Source: Paludibacteraceae bacterium
GTDB lineage: Bacteria; Bacteroidota; Bacteroidia; Bacteroidales; Paludibacteraceae
Assembly (NCBI GenBank): GCA_016283095.1
Contig: JAEEMG010000040.1
Location: 1-37,764, forward strand
Length of the DNA stretch: 37,764 nucleotides
Reading direction: 5' to 3'
A program made the translations under genes and the position numbers. Positions 1 to 7,969 of the stretch are shown one piece after another (within the stretch, counting starts at the first letter, position 1; each line of letters begins with the position of its first letter). The notes under the pieces were generated by a model, which saw only the letters and a program-made list of their open reading frames with translations, was not told the DNA's origin and ran no database searches.

Positions 1-87
1 ATTTAGCATTTAGCATTTAGCATTTAGCATTTAGCATTTAGCATTTAGCATTTAGCATTTAGCATTTAGCATTTAGCATTTAGCATT
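1..87. repeat. 7-bp tandem repeat, unit ATTTAGC, 12 copies
   Basis: Twelve perfect copies of ATTTAGC fill positions 1-84, followed by ATT; the array may continue beyond the window edge. The unit carries TAG on the plus strand and TAA on the minus strand. Because 7 is not a multiple of 3, the array stops translation in every frame on both strands. The last codons and the stop of the neighbouring kinase gene lie inside it. Confidence 0.97.
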
Positions 88-558
88 CACCTCAAAGTCT
101 CCGTCTTTCATTTTAGCGAAAAAGAGATAGTCGAAAGGTTCATCATCTGTCGGCGGAACTAAGTTCTTCGCACGAGCTTCGACACCGATGTCTGGAATCC
201 TCGCGTCGCCCTCTCTCTGGGCATTCCTTTTCAGACAATCATTGAGAATGCTTTCCATGAAAATACCTACAGTCATATAACCGTTTTGATTCGCAAGCTG
301 GAAATATTTCTCTCTTTCCTCAGGGAAGACGTTTGTGTTGTCGACGACGATATCCTCTTCTGAGATGAACAGAGCGTGAAGCATAGCGTCCTCTCTTTCC
401 CTGGTGCGTAGATTATCCAGGTTTATACGTGAGAAATTTTGCAGATGACGGGCAACAAACGTGCTTTTCCCAGATGCTGGAATGCCCATCATGAGTATCA
501 ATATCGGGCTGCCGTCCGCTTCCTGTCTGATGAAATCCGTAAGTTCTTTTGGAGTCAT
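73..558 (-). CDS. Small P-loop kinase (polynucleotide kinase / zeta-toxin-like AAA_33 ATPase)
   Basis: A 161-residue protein with a Walker A loop GIPASGKST at residues 25-33, an NLD segment at 46-48, the VVDNTN motif at 71-76 and a basic RNAQR lid segment at 111-115. This set is typical of the polynucleotide-kinase/zeta-toxin-like P-loop family, so an ATP-dependent phosphotransferase acting in the cytoplasm is likely; the substrate cannot be read from the sequence. The last residues (N-A-K-C) and the TAA stop are encoded by the 7-bp array, so the C-terminus was probably set or reset by that repeat. The GNAT remnant lies 15 bp upstream on the same strand. A toxin role is possible, but no obvious antitoxin partner is next to it. 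Confidence 0.8.
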   Translation of the reverse strand: MTPKELTDFIRQEADGSPILILMMGIPASGKSTFVARHLQNFSRINLDNLRTREREDAMLHALFISEEDIVVDNTNVFPEEREKYFQLANQNGYMTVGIFMESILNDCLKRNAQREGDARIPDIGVEARAKNLVPPTDDEPFDYLFFAKMKDGDFEVNAKC

Positions 559-573
559 AATTTTGATTATTAC

Positions 574-1076
574 TTATTTGCGTATTGAGTGGCGTCGAAG
601 AAGAATCATGTCTCGATACATCAATCTTGTTTTAAGTTCTCCGTCTTTTTCTCTATTCCAATTTCGGTACTTCATTTCTTGATCTATGGTAGAGAAGAAA
701 AGATTCAGCCCGTTTCGTTGGTAGTAATCTATAAGATTGGGTTCATTGTATGCATCGACAATCAAATGACGACATCCGGATTTGTTATTGTCATTAGTAA
801 ACCAATTTTCTACAAATTCGATGATTTGATCTCCGAGATGATTGCCTTTGTATTTGACATCAACCCCAAGTTGAGCAAGCAGTATTGCAGGATAATTGAT
901 TAATCCTTTTTCGTGATGAACTCAAAAAAATATGTTTTCCCGAATAACTCTTCTTGGTAGGCTTGAGCTTGTTGACTAAAGAATACATTCACTTCCAAAC
1001 GTCCACAATCAAACGATTGAAGATTTAAGTTTCGATCTCCGATTGTGAGCATTTCTAGATTTTCCAATAGAATCAT
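574..1076 (-). pseudogene. Degraded GNAT family N-acetyltransferase
   Basis: Two pieces of one GNAT protein lie in different frames. The N-terminal piece starts with ATG at 1076 and runs 58 residues (through FGKTYFFEFITKKD) to a TAA at 900-902. The C-terminal piece continues in another frame from about 894 (YPAILLAQLGVDVKYKGNHL, the acetyl-CoA-binding region) through LIVDAYNEPNLIDYYQRNG to TRLMYRDM and stops at 574. From memory of intact Bacteroidales relatives, roughly 50 residues are missing between the two pieces, so this looks like an internal deletion with a frame change rather than a single base error. A run of seven A at 923-929 lies near the junction. The start overlaps the stop of the upstream small gene in an ATGA arrangement, which implies the two were once translated together. 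Confidence 0.75.
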
Positions 1077-1252
1077 TTTCTTGAACTAACCTTTCTTTTG
1101 TTGAACTTCTCAATGATTGCGTTAAATCTGTCTTCTCTTTCTTGACTCCATTGTGAACCAGCGAGATGCTTTGCGTTGTATTCACATTGTTCGACGAATC
1201 GTTCCGCTACTTTTCCTGTTAGAACAGGGATATTTGTCATAGGTATTGCCAT
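1073..1252 (-). CDS. Small antitoxin-like protein upstream of GNAT gene
   Basis: A 59-residue protein from ATG 1252 (MAIPMTNIPVLTGKVAERF...), or 55 residues from ATG 1240. The opening M-x-NIPVLTGKVAERF resembles small proteins I recall directly upstream of GNAT genes in Bacteroidales, an arrangement like acetyltransferase toxin-antitoxin pairs; the antitoxin role is inference. A longer start at 1285 is unlikely because it falls inside the -7 promoter element. The stop TGA overlaps the ATG of the GNAT gene by four bases. Since that GNAT gene is broken, this would now be an orphan partner gene. Confidence 0.6.
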   Translation of the reverse strand: MAIPMTNIPVLTGKVAERFVEQCEYNAKHLAGSQWSQEREDRFNAIIEKFNKRKVSSRK

Positions 1253-1282
1253 AAATGAATTTTTTTGTACGTTTTTTGAATG

Positions 1283-1311
1283 CAAATATAATGCATTTTG
1301 ATGGAATACAA
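1283..1311 (-). promoter_or_regulatory. Bacteroidota promoter for the small gene/GNAT pair
   Basis: On the minus strand TTG (1309-1311) is followed after 18 bp by TATATTTG (1283-1290), matching the -33/-7 pattern. Transcription would begin near 1276, giving a leader of about 24 nt to ATG 1252. Confidence 0.6.
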
Positions 1312-1330
1312 TTGAAATTTCAAATAAAAA

Positions 1331-1403
1331 TCGTTCCGCTCACCCTTCGGGTTCGTGGAGGAGGAGAGGGGTTAGGGCGTTCCGCCCTTAACAATCCTCA
1401 ATT
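1331..1403 (-). repeat. Dispersed hairpin element, copy 1
   Basis: Read on the minus strand, this begins TTGAGGATTGTTAAGGGCGG and continues with the hairpin AGGGCG-gaa-CGCCCT. The same roughly 35-bp core recurs at about 35137-35170 on the plus strand. The flank beyond the core is looser but similar in both (CCACG...GAAGG...GAGC). It is non-coding and probably a REP-like family in this genome. Confidence 0.7.
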
Positions 1404-1420
1404 TTTTCGGACAGCATAAT

Positions 1421-1455
1421 AAAAAATTGCGGTGACGAACCGTCGCCACCGCAAT
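1421..1455 (-). terminator. Rho-independent terminator of the CotH gene
   Basis: On the minus strand ATTGCGGTG and CACCGCAAT form the outer stem, with GAC/GTC pairing inside, followed by TTTTTTATT. It lies about 25 bp past the CotH stop codon. Confidence 0.85.
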
Positions 1456-1480
1456 CAAATTAATTGGATATATGTGAGAA

Positions 1481-4400
1481 TTATTGTTTTACAATCTTCG
1501 TTGCTGTGCCGTTGATCTTCAACACATACACTCCTGCTGGATAATTGTCTCCGATCTGAGTTCCAACCTCAGCCTCTCCGAATTCTACAACCTGACCGAG
1601 CATTGTTGTCACCACATAGTCGCCTTCTACGTTGATAGTCCATGCTGTGCTTGTAGGGTTAGGGTAGACGATTGTCTCCGCAACTGCGTCGATCTGCTGC
1701 ACATCATCAATTGTCTCTGCTGAACAGATGATGCTTCCGTTGGCTGCGTGAGGAGAATTCTTCTGCTTACCGTAAGCCAATTCATCACATTTTGCGAATA
1801 TTGTCATGGCAGTGTCTCCATCGGATACTCTACCGTAAGAGAAGTTACGCTCGTGAAGTTTGTATGTCATCTCGTCAATCAAAGTGTCGCCTGTAGTCAA
1901 CGGCATGATCAACTGTAGCTTCTGCTCGATCGCGTCGTTCAACTTGAAATTCAAGTGAAGGGCTCCGACGTTCTTGCCTTTGTCTGCCCAAAGCACTGCA
2001 TGACCCATCGCAGGGATCACAGATGACGACGAACCGTATGGGATAGCTGACTTTGCTCCTGCTGTCACATTTTTAATGACCATTCCTGCCAAATCAACAT
2101 CGTATGGCTCACTATTGTAGATCTCGATCCAGTCTGGAGCCGATCCGAACTCATCAAGAGTAGCTCCGTTGGATGCGCAGACCTCGTTGATGAACAATCT
2201 TGGGATTCTGAAATTCTCGTCTTTTGTCAGCAACACTTGGATATCTGTACCGTCTACACTCGCACTGTCGATTGTCATTGTTGTTGAAGGATCTTCAGTT
2301 AGTGTTCCGTTAACAGTCCAATTTGCGACTTTGTATCCGATTGGCAATCTTAGCTCAACTTTCACGCGCTCACCAACAAACAACTGTTGGCTGAACACCT
2401 CATTCTTGAACTCGTTCTTGTTGACCCAATAAACGTAGTCTGGTGTTTCATTACCGTCGAATTCAACTCTGACTGATACATCCGCTAATACATTTTTTAA
2501 TCCTAGATATGATGCCAAATGTTTTTGTACATATGATGGTCTGCGAGTGACGAAATTGCGCATGTTCTCGAACTCAGAATCATATTTGGTCTGGTTGCCG
2601 ACATATCCGAAATCAGGACAAGCCATAGTGGCACACATATCGATCTGTGTAAGGTTGTACATAGAATCAGCAAGTGCCAATGCTCGTTCGCTGTTGAAAT
2701 ATTTGTTCATCGCATACATGTATCTGTCGGTGAACTTATATTTGAAGTCCTCATTCTGAACCAATCCCTCAAACATCATAGTGAAGACGCTATCGCCATT
2801 TGTTTTTGCGAATGTTATCATGTTTTTGGTAGGGCTTGAATGTTGAGTAGACAAACCGAAGTCAGTGTCGTAAACCATCCAACGCCATTTTCCTCCGTTT
2901 TTCTTTCTCCACACTTTGATGTTGTTTTTCACCCAGTCTGTGTTTCCTACAAACTGTTCAAGGATCTGATAGTCGATGTATTCATCCATATCTATCATCT
3001 CACACATCTTGTCGAAGTAGTCAGGATCTTGATGATGCACGTATGCATACTCTTGCATAGCGTAGAATTCTTCGTTAGAACCATACTGAGCCACATAGCC
3101 AGTGCCGTTTACTACTTTCAAGAAGTCGATCTCGTCTTCATCGATTCCATAGTTCTGGTAGAGGTATGTCTCATCCATTCTTTCACGCAATCCCATCATA
3201 CCATGGAATTTGCCGTTTAGGAAGTAAGCCACTGGCATGTATGCCTGCAAATCGATATTCATTCCCTTTGCCAAATTCTGCATGTATCCGTCACGCCAGC
3301 GAGGGAACAGGTAACCGAAGCCGTTACCTCCGTTTCTCAAAGTAAGTGCTTTGTATTTTGTGTAGTCTCTGTCAGCAAAGAACTTGTTGTACTGGAATTT
3401 GTTGTCTCCAGTACGTTTGTTTGTCTTGATTTTGAAACTCTTCACTCCATGAGATCGTGAGCATCCACCCTGCAATGCCACTTCAACCTCCTGGCTGTTG
3501 ACAGACTTGCCGTCGACAAAATACTCGAAGTTGGCTGGACGATACCATTCCTGATGATAGTTTGCTACCTCGATCTTGTCTGACGAACAGATTGTCTGGG
3601 CTCCGTTTGTTCCGACCACACAACTACCCAATGAGTCGCTGTATAGATCTATGCTGTCTGCTACGATGGAAACAATTGGAAGTGTGGTCTCGCCACACTC
3701 TTCGTAATATTCACCCAAATATAGGTAGGATGCTGTAGCGACGTCGCTCCAAAGAACACCGTCTTTGAATGCTTTAGCTCTGATGATTGTGTTTTCGGAA
3801 ACCTCTATCGGAGCGGTGTATTCAATACCTTTTTCCAAAGTAGGGATGCTTCCGTCCAATGTGTAATAGATCTTTGCTCCTTCTGTCTTGCACGACAATT
3901 CAACTGTCGCTGTGTTGCCGGCTCCGATTAGACCTGAAGGAGTCCCGCCAAACACTGGTTTTGCCACTCTCTCAGAAATCTTGAAAGCGGCTCCGTTCTT
4001 AGCTCCTGGAGTTGGCTCCATATATCCCTCTTTTGAATAAGAGACGTGTGGATACTGAGCTGGATACGAGAAAGTGATGGAGTCGCCGTTGGCGTTGTAG
4101 AACACCACCGATCCTTCGTCTGCAGTCAACTTTTTAGGAACGCTACCTACGTAAAGCGGATGCACCTTCTTGGCTGTCTCACTGGATGTCTCTTCCTTTC
4201 CAAAGAACATCAAGCTGTAGCCTGTAGGCAGGATATGAGCCTTTCCCATCTCATAATTCCAGTTGAGCTTGCCTTCTTTGGTGTTTTTTACAAACCAACT
4301 GTACAAATTGATGGGCTCGCCGTCGTTGTAAAACTCAACATAACCGTTGTAGTCAAACTTGTCGCTCACTGTTGTGGCGATATTGCTTGGCATGATCTCT

Positions 4401-4498
4401 GTGATTGTCACGGTTGCTGATGCGGTAACTGCTGTTGTAGCTAATACTGATGATAATAGCGTTTTTAGAATTTGAGTAAACTTGTAAACGTGTTTCAT
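1481..4498 (-). CDS. CotH kinase family protein with lamin-tail domains and T9SS sorting domain
   Basis: A 1005-residue exported protein. It opens with a basic, hydrophobic signal peptide ending near TASA. An N-terminal lamin-tail (LTD) domain follows (ITEIMPSN...VEFYND, about 31-160), then a chitobiase/hexosaminidase C-terminal-like domain (about 180-260; GAKIYYTLDGSIPT). The CotH kinase-like domain spans about 270-620 and has GLRERMDETYLY, GNTDW and the metal-binding YDTDFG at about 543-548. A second LTD (LFINEVCASNGATLDEFGSAPDWIEIYN in pieces, about 765-880) and a C-terminal type A sorting domain (YPNPTSTAW... to ATKIVKQ) complete it. The product should be secreted or surface-attached through the T9SS. 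CotH domains can phosphorylate proteins, but the target here is unknown. ATG 4498 is chosen over 4519 because the promoter places transcription start at about 4521 and the signal peptide begins at the later Met. Confidence 0.88.
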   Translation of the reverse strand: MKHVYKFTQILKTLLSSVLATTAVTASATVTITEIMPSNIATTVSDKFDYNGYVEFYNDGEPINLYSWFVKNTKEGKLNWNYEMGKAHILPTGYSLMFFGKEETSSETAKKVHPLYVGSVPKKLTADEGSVVFYNANGDSITFSYPAQYPHVSYSKEGYMEPTPGAKNGAAFKISERVAKPVFGGTPSGLIGAGNTATVELSCKTEGAKIYYTLDGSIPTLEKGIEYTAPIEVSENTIIRAKAFKDGVLWSDVATASYLYLGEYYEECGETTLPIVSIVADSIDLYSDSLGSCVVGTNGAQTICSSDKIEVANYHQEWYRPANFEYFVDGKSVNSQEVEVALQGGCSRSHGVKSFKIKTNKRTGDNKFQYNKFFADRDYTKYKALTLRNGGNGFGYLFPRWRDGYMQNLAKGMNIDLQAYMPVAYFLNGKFHGMMGLRERMDETYLYQNYGIDEDEIDFLKVVNGTGYVAQYGSNEEFYAMQEYAYVHHQDPDYFDKMCEMIDMDEYIDYQILEQFVGNTDWVKNNIKVWRKKNGGKWRWMVYDTDFGLSTQHSSPTKNMITFAKTNGDSVFTMMFEGLVQNEDFKYKFTDRYMYAMNKYFNSERALALADSMYNLTQIDMCATMACPDFGYVGNQTKYDSEFENMRNFVTRRPSYVQKHLASYLGLKNVLADVSVRVEFDGNETPDYVYWVNKNEFKNEVFSQQLFVGERVKVELRLPIGYKVANWTVNGTLTEDPSTTMTIDSASVDGTDIQVLLTKDENFRIPRLFINEVCASNGATLDEFGSAPDWIEIYNSEPYDVDLAGMVIKNVTAGAKSAIPYGSSSSVIPAMGHAVLWADKGKNVGALHLNFKLNDAIEQKLQLIMPLTTGDTLIDEMTYKLHERNFSYGRVSDGDTAMTIFAKCDELAYGKQKNSPHAANGSIICSAETIDDVQQIDAVAETIVYPNPTSTAWTINVEGDYVVTTMLGQVVEFGEAEVGTQIGDNYPAGVYVLKINGTATKIVKQ

Positions 4499-4527
4499 GA
4501 CTTTTGATTTGGTTATCAACGTTACGG

Positions 4528-4556
4528 CAAAAGTAAGAAAAAAAACTAGAGTACAA
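4528..4556 (-). promoter_or_regulatory. Promoter of the CotH gene
   Basis: On the minus strand TTG (4554-4556), an 18-bp spacer and TACTTTTG (4528-4535) match the Bacteroidota pattern. The predicted start near 4521 leaves a short leader to ATG 4498. The stretch 4557-4688 upstream is AT-rich and shows no gene. Confidence 0.65.
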
Positions 4557-4688
4557 GTTTTTGTCGGTAAAAAAGTGTTATTTGTCTATAAAAACAGGGA
4601 ATTTATTGAAGCGTAATGAAAAAATGTATGAAAATTCTAACATCTAGTGGAGAAAAGAGAGGCATCCGTCTAAAATATATCCAGACAT

Positions 4689-4714
4689 GGGCGACCACAA
4701 GGGATTACCCCTAC
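4689..4714 (-). repeat. Dispersed GTAGGGG...TTGTGGT motif, copy 1
   Basis: On the minus strand this reads GTAGGGGTAATCCCTTGTGG plus TCGCCC. Related copies occur at 20069-20090 and 20338-20363. All three lie close to 7-bp arrays, here separated from the array by about 16 bp containing CCCAACAATT. Confidence 0.75.
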
Positions 4715-4730
4715 AGATGTATTTCCCAAC

Positions 4731-4762
4731 AATTATGAATTATGAATTATGAATTATGAATT
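4731..4762. repeat. 7-bp tandem repeat, unit AATTATG, 4 copies
   Basis: Four copies of AATTATG (4731-4758) plus AATT. It gives TGA on the plus strand and TAA on the minus strand in all frames. The stop codon of the DUF3781 gene lies inside it. Confidence 0.95.
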
Positions 4763-4995
4763 GCATGGGCTGTGATGATAGTGTAGGAATAAGAGTTGAC
4801 GGTGATGATTTCCCCGTTGGATTCCGCATACCAGTTTTTTCCTTGTTTGGTGATGACGCAGTTGTCTCGCATAATCACGTCGACGCAATATTTCACGACA
4901 TCAGTGTCGTCTGCAAGAGAAAGGTTGCGACGTATACGTTCTTTCCCCATCTCGGTGGTGTGGATGCGGGATATGTTTTCCAATAAATCATTCAT
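4747..4995 (-). CDS. DUF3781 family protein
   Basis: An 82-residue cytoplasmic protein. The pattern LLENISRIHTTEMGKERIRRN, then a VVKYCVDVI helix and the ending KNWYAESN...ITVNSYSYTIITAHAI matches the DUF3781 family of short proteins found in gut anaerobes; the function of the family is not known. The final residues H-N-S and the TAA stop are encoded by the AATTATG array, so the array has invaded or replaced the original 3' end. No clear promoter was seen upstream; a perfect palindrome lies at 5012-5032. Confidence 0.7.
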   Translation of the reverse strand: MNDLLENISRIHTTEMGKERIRRNLSLADDTDVVKYCVDVIMRDNCVITKQGKNWYAESNGEIITVNSYSYTIITAHAIHNS

Positions 4996-5011
4996 TGTGG
5001 TATGTATGTAG

Positions 5012-5032
5012 GGGCAGGTCTTAGACCTGCCC
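5012..5032. other. Perfect palindrome
   Basis: GGGCAGGTCT and AGACCTGCCC form 10-bp arms around a single T. It is preceded by GTAGG, as in the GTAGGGG motif family, but has no T-tract and lies between the DUF3781 start and the acyl-CoA ligase terminator. It is probably a mobile hairpin element rather than a terminator. Confidence 0.7.
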
Positions 5033-5074
5033 TGGGTCTCGTGTCTGCCCGCATTATAAATTGATAAATATTGA

Positions 5075-5106
5075 AATAAATAAAGGGCGGATACAAGACC
5101 CGCCCA
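5075..5106 (-). terminator. Terminator of the acyl-CoA ligase gene
   Basis: On the minus strand GGGCGG-N9-CCGCCC is followed by TTTATTTATTT, immediately after the ligase stop codon. Confidence 0.75.
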
Positions 5107-5109
5107 TAA

Positions 5110-7029
5110 TTATAATTTTGAAATTGATTCCAAATTTCTGTCGCTGCAGATGTTCTTTCCGTCTGTTGTCATCAGGAAGTCGATCAGATCGGCATATCTC
5201 TCGCAAACTTTTGGTCGAACCATCTTCATTGTTGAGTTGAGCAGGTGGTTGGCTTCTGTGAATCCTTCACTAAGCACACCCATTGTGGCTGGCAACCAAC
5301 GTTCTGGATGCAATCCTGCGTATTTGCCGCCTTTACGCATCTGGCAGATCTCATTCCAAAGCATCTCTGTCGCGATCTTTTGGTTTTCTGGTTTTGAGAG
5401 GTCTCCATGACCGTGCTCTTCCAAACGGGCTTTCAATGCTGATGCGTTCGGCACGATAAGAGCGATGGTGTATGGCGACTGGTTATTGTAGAGCATGCAT
5501 TGGTCGATGATTGGCGACAATTCCACAATGCTTTCTTCAATGCCTTCAGGTGAGTATTTCTCTCCGTCGCTCGATATGAGCAGACTCTTGAAGCGTCCGA
5601 GCACCTGTAGGAATCCGTCTGGATCCATGTAGCCCATGTCTCCGGTGTGAAGCCATCCGTCTACGATGGTCTCTTGTGTGGCTGTCTCGTTTTTCCAATA
5701 ACCTTTCATCACATTGCCACCTTTAATGACAATCTCTCCCTTCTCTCCGTTTGGCAGAACTTTTCCGTCGGCATCACATATTGTGATATCCATAAATTTG
5801 ACTGGAGTGCCGGAGCTTCCGAATTTAGCTCGTCCGCTGACGTTTGAACTGATCACCGGTGAAGCCTCGCTCAATCCGTAGCCCTGGAAAATAGGAATTC
5901 CTACTGACATGAAGAAGCGTTGAAGCTCAACATCAAGCAGTGCTCCTCCTCCGATGAAGTATTGCAGACGTCCGCCGAAGTTCTCACGTATTTTGCTCAT
6001 CAATATTTTGTCGCCAAGCCAAACAAGCGGTTTGCGCAAGAAACTCAAGCCTGAGCCTCTGTGGAAATAGTCTTTATTATATGCATATGCGTTCTTGCGG
6101 AAGAACTCGAACATTTTCCATGCGAAATCACCTTTCGCTTTCACTCCCGACTCGATATTCTTTCTGAATGCTTTCGACAATGCTGGCACACTCATCATCA
6201 AAGTCGGACGAACCTCTTTGATTGCCTGAGGGATAAGTTTTAAAGTTTCCATAGGAGTCTTGCCTATGATCTGCGACGCAATTGTCGCTCCATAGTAGAT
6301 GAAGCAGTACAGACATGTGGTGTGGGCGAAACTGTGGTCCCATGGAAGGATGGTCAAAGTCACGTCGTTAGGAGAAATCTTCACAAGGTAAGCTGACTGG
6401 AGTGTGTTTGACACGTAGTTGCCGTGAGTAAGCATGATGCCCTTAGGATCGGAAGTTGTTCCGCTGGTGTAGCTGATATTCACCATGTCATCCTTGTCGA
6501 TAGAAGCGATCAAAGTGTCCAGATGAGCGGCGTTGTCAGAGTTTTTCAGCCATTCCGCACCGTCGTTGACAATATCATCATAAGTGGCGACACCATCGCT
6601 GAGAGCCTCACAATTGTCGAGATGGATCAGAGTGATACCTTCCGGACCGAACCCCACGTCGGCAAGACGCTTAGCTTGTGGAGCGGAAAGGATGAGATAG
6701 CGAGCTCCTGAGTGGGCAAGACGGAATGACACCTCACCTTCCACATTCAGTTTGATGGATAGAGGCACGTTTACGGCACGAGCCATAAGCATTCCCAGCT
6801 CACAGATCAGCCATTCACGTCGCCCCTCACTCATAAGAGCGATACGGTCGCCAGGTTTGACGCCCATCTTTATCAGGCCTGCCGCAAAATGACGTGCTTG
6901 CTGTTTCACTTGGGTGAAAGTCAGACTTTCCCATTTCCCATTCCTTTTGTCAAGAGTAAGAGTGTTGTTCGGGAACAACTTGACGCCTCTGTCAAGAAGA
7001 TCTATGATGTTTTCTAATTTTTCTGCCAT
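5110..7029 (-). CDS. Long-chain fatty-acid--CoA ligase (AMP-forming)
   Basis: A 639-residue ANL-superfamily enzyme that activates a fatty acid with ATP and CoA. It shows the P-loop-like AMP-binding motif YTSGTTSDPKG (about 187-197), the A5-type motif YGLSEASP, the GWLHTGDMGYMDPDG motif and the hinge LGRFKSLLISSDGEKYSPEG, with the invariant Asp and Lys in place. The length and order fit bacterial FadD15/long-chain acyl-CoA synthetases; chain-length preference cannot be read. ATG 7029 (MAEKLENI) is preferred to the farther in-frame ATG at 7068 because the promoter -7 box covers 7066-7073. The gene is monocistronic, with its own promoter and terminator. Confidence 0.9.
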   Translation of the reverse strand: MAEKLENIIDLLDRGVKLFPNNTLTLDKRNGKWESLTFTQVKQQARHFAAGLIKMGVKPGDRIALMSEGRREWLICELGMLMARAVNVPLSIKLNVEGEVSFRLAHSGARYLILSAPQAKRLADVGFGPEGITLIHLDNCEALSDGVATYDDIVNDGAEWLKNSDNAAHLDTLIASIDKDDMVNISYTSGTTSDPKGIMLTHGNYVSNTLQSAYLVKISPNDVTLTILPWDHSFAHTTCLYCFIYYGATIASQIIGKTPMETLKLIPQAIKEVRPTLMMSVPALSKAFRKNIESGVKAKGDFAWKMFEFFRKNAYAYNKDYFHRGSGLSFLRKPLVWLGDKILMSKIRENFGGRLQYFIGGGALLDVELQRFFMSVGIPIFQGYGLSEASPVISSNVSGRAKFGSSGTPVKFMDITICDADGKVLPNGEKGEIVIKGGNVMKGYWKNETATQETIVDGWLHTGDMGYMDPDGFLQVLGRFKSLLISSDGEKYSPEGIEESIVELSPIIDQCMLYNNQSPYTIALIVPNASALKARLEEHGHGDLSKPENQKIATEMLWNEICQMRKGGKYAGLHPERWLPATMGVLSEGFTEANHLLNSTMKMVRPKVCERYADLIDFLMTTDGKNICSDRNLESISKL

Positions 7030-7065
7030 AAGTATCTGTCGTAAATAATGAAAATCCTTACGCAT

Positions 7066-7095
7066 CAAATATAAGAATTAATTCATAATTCACAA
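7066..7095 (-). promoter_or_regulatory. Promoter of the acyl-CoA ligase gene
   Basis: On the minus strand TTG (7093-7095), a 19-bp spacer and TATATTTG (7066-7073). The spacer and -33 box lie within a 7-bp repeat array, so gain or loss of a unit would alter promoter geometry. Confidence 0.65.
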
Positions 7096-7112
7096 TGCAT
7101 AATGCATAATTG
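7080..7112. repeat. Imperfect 7-bp tandem repeat
   Basis: Units AATTCAT, AATTCAC, AATGCAT, AATGCAT, then AATTG. It is the same family as the array at 20098-20206 and ends in AATTGTTG like that one. Confidence 0.85.
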
Positions 7113-7187
7113 TTGCCGTTGCATTAATGCAATTTTGAAATAATAAGGCAGGCTTTTATAATTTATGTCCGACTTTTTCTTTGGTTT

Positions 7188-7550
7188 TCATGCTTTCATT
7201 CGGCTAAAGTCGATTTCCCATAAGAAATTATCTTTTTGGGAATCATCGGTAATGTCTTCTATGTATTTGATGGCTGTATCGCAACTCCTTTTCAAATGTG
7301 AATATGGATTTTCATTCTCTATTTCGTCGCAGGTCCACCATGCACAGCCTATTTTGAAGTCTTCTCCATCAAGAATCCACAAAGTCAATCCGGTGACAGG
7401 AAAAAAATCTTCTCTTAGATAATTAATTATCTTGATAGCCTCTTCTTTTGGGAACGCGAATGTATCAACATCAGAGCAAAAATATTCTTTTAATGAGTAA
7501 TATTTGTTGATGTTTGTCTCTTTGATTGCTTTTTCTATTTCCATACTCAA
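7188..7550 (-). CDS. Imm40-like protein (putative polymorphic-toxin immunity protein)
   Basis: A 120-residue acidic soluble protein. The order YYSLKEYF...AFPKEEAIKIINYLREDFFPVTG...CAWWTCDE...YSHLKRSCDTAIKYIEDI resembles the Imm40 immunity family as I remember it (SLKE, an ALT-EAL helix, a central aromatic pair and a final SY-AI-YI helix). I could not confirm this by search. Immunity proteins neutralise toxins delivered by rivals; no toxin gene lies beside it, so it would be an orphan. It starts at ATG 7550, with a second ATG two codons later. The gene ends at 7188 after a short AT-rich gap from the ligase. Confidence 0.55.
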   Translation of the reverse strand: MSMEIEKAIKETNINKYYSLKEYFCSDVDTFAFPKEEAIKIINYLREDFFPVTGLTLWILDGEDFKIGCAWWTCDEIENENPYSHLKRSCDTAIKYIEDITDDSQKDNFLWEIDFSRMKA

Positions 7551-7640
7551 AATAAATTAAATCGGCATCTCATTATTTTTGAAAGGGCATTCTAAATCCC
7601 GACTCATTGCCTCCGTCAAAACAGATTTTTTGTTGAATAA

Positions 7641-7678
7641 CAAAAAAGGCTTTCAAAACCGAGGTTTCAAAAGCCTTG
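7641..7678 (-). terminator. Terminator of the tRNA-Arg pair
   Basis: On the minus strand AAGGCTTT...AAAGCCTT is followed by TTTTTTGTTATT, directly downstream of the second transcribed tRNA. Confidence 0.85.
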
Positions 7679-7680
7679 AG

Positions 7681-7757
7681 TGGTGACCCGTATAGGATTC
7701 AAACCTATAACCTTTTGATCCGTAGTCAAATACTCTATTCAGTTGAGCTAACGGGCC
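7681..7757 (-). tRNA. tRNA-Arg (anticodon ACG), CCA encoded
   Basis: Cloverleaf on the minus strand: acceptor GGCCCGT/ACGGGTC, D stem GCTC/GAGT, anticodon stem TTTGA/TCAAA around CTACGGA (anticodon ACG), T arm ATAGG-TTTGAAT-CCTAT, discriminator A and encoded CCA at 7681-7683. It reads CGN codons after A34 deamination. It is the second gene of a tandem pair. Confidence 0.95.
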
Positions 7758-7772
7758 ATACCGTTTTTTTTG

Positions 7773-7846
7773 TGACCCATACAGGATTCAAACCTGTAAC
7801 CTTTTGATCCGTAGTCAAATACTCTATTCAGTTGAGCTAATGGGCC
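7773..7846 (-). tRNA. tRNA-Arg (anticodon ACG), no encoded CCA
   Basis: Nearly the same sequence as the neighbour, 15 bp away. The acceptor is GGCCCAT/ATGGGTC and the T stem ACAGG/CCTGT; each difference from the neighbour is compensated on the other strand of the stem, so the fold is intact. After discriminator A the sequence is CAA, so the CCA tail must be added enzymatically. Confidence 0.95.
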
Positions 7847-7969
7847 AGTCACAACCACTTTTTTGTGAATTGCGGTGCAAAGGTATGGAAAAAATTAGTA
7901 AAACAAAACAAAAAACGAGATTTTTTATGTTGGGCAACAAAAAATTGTGTGATTCCCTCATTATTTTCC

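Noticed and set aside
7681-7860. Integration site or mobile element at the tRNA pair
   Set aside because: No integrase gene and no displaced tRNA 3' end repeat is seen; the pair is a simple tandem duplication.
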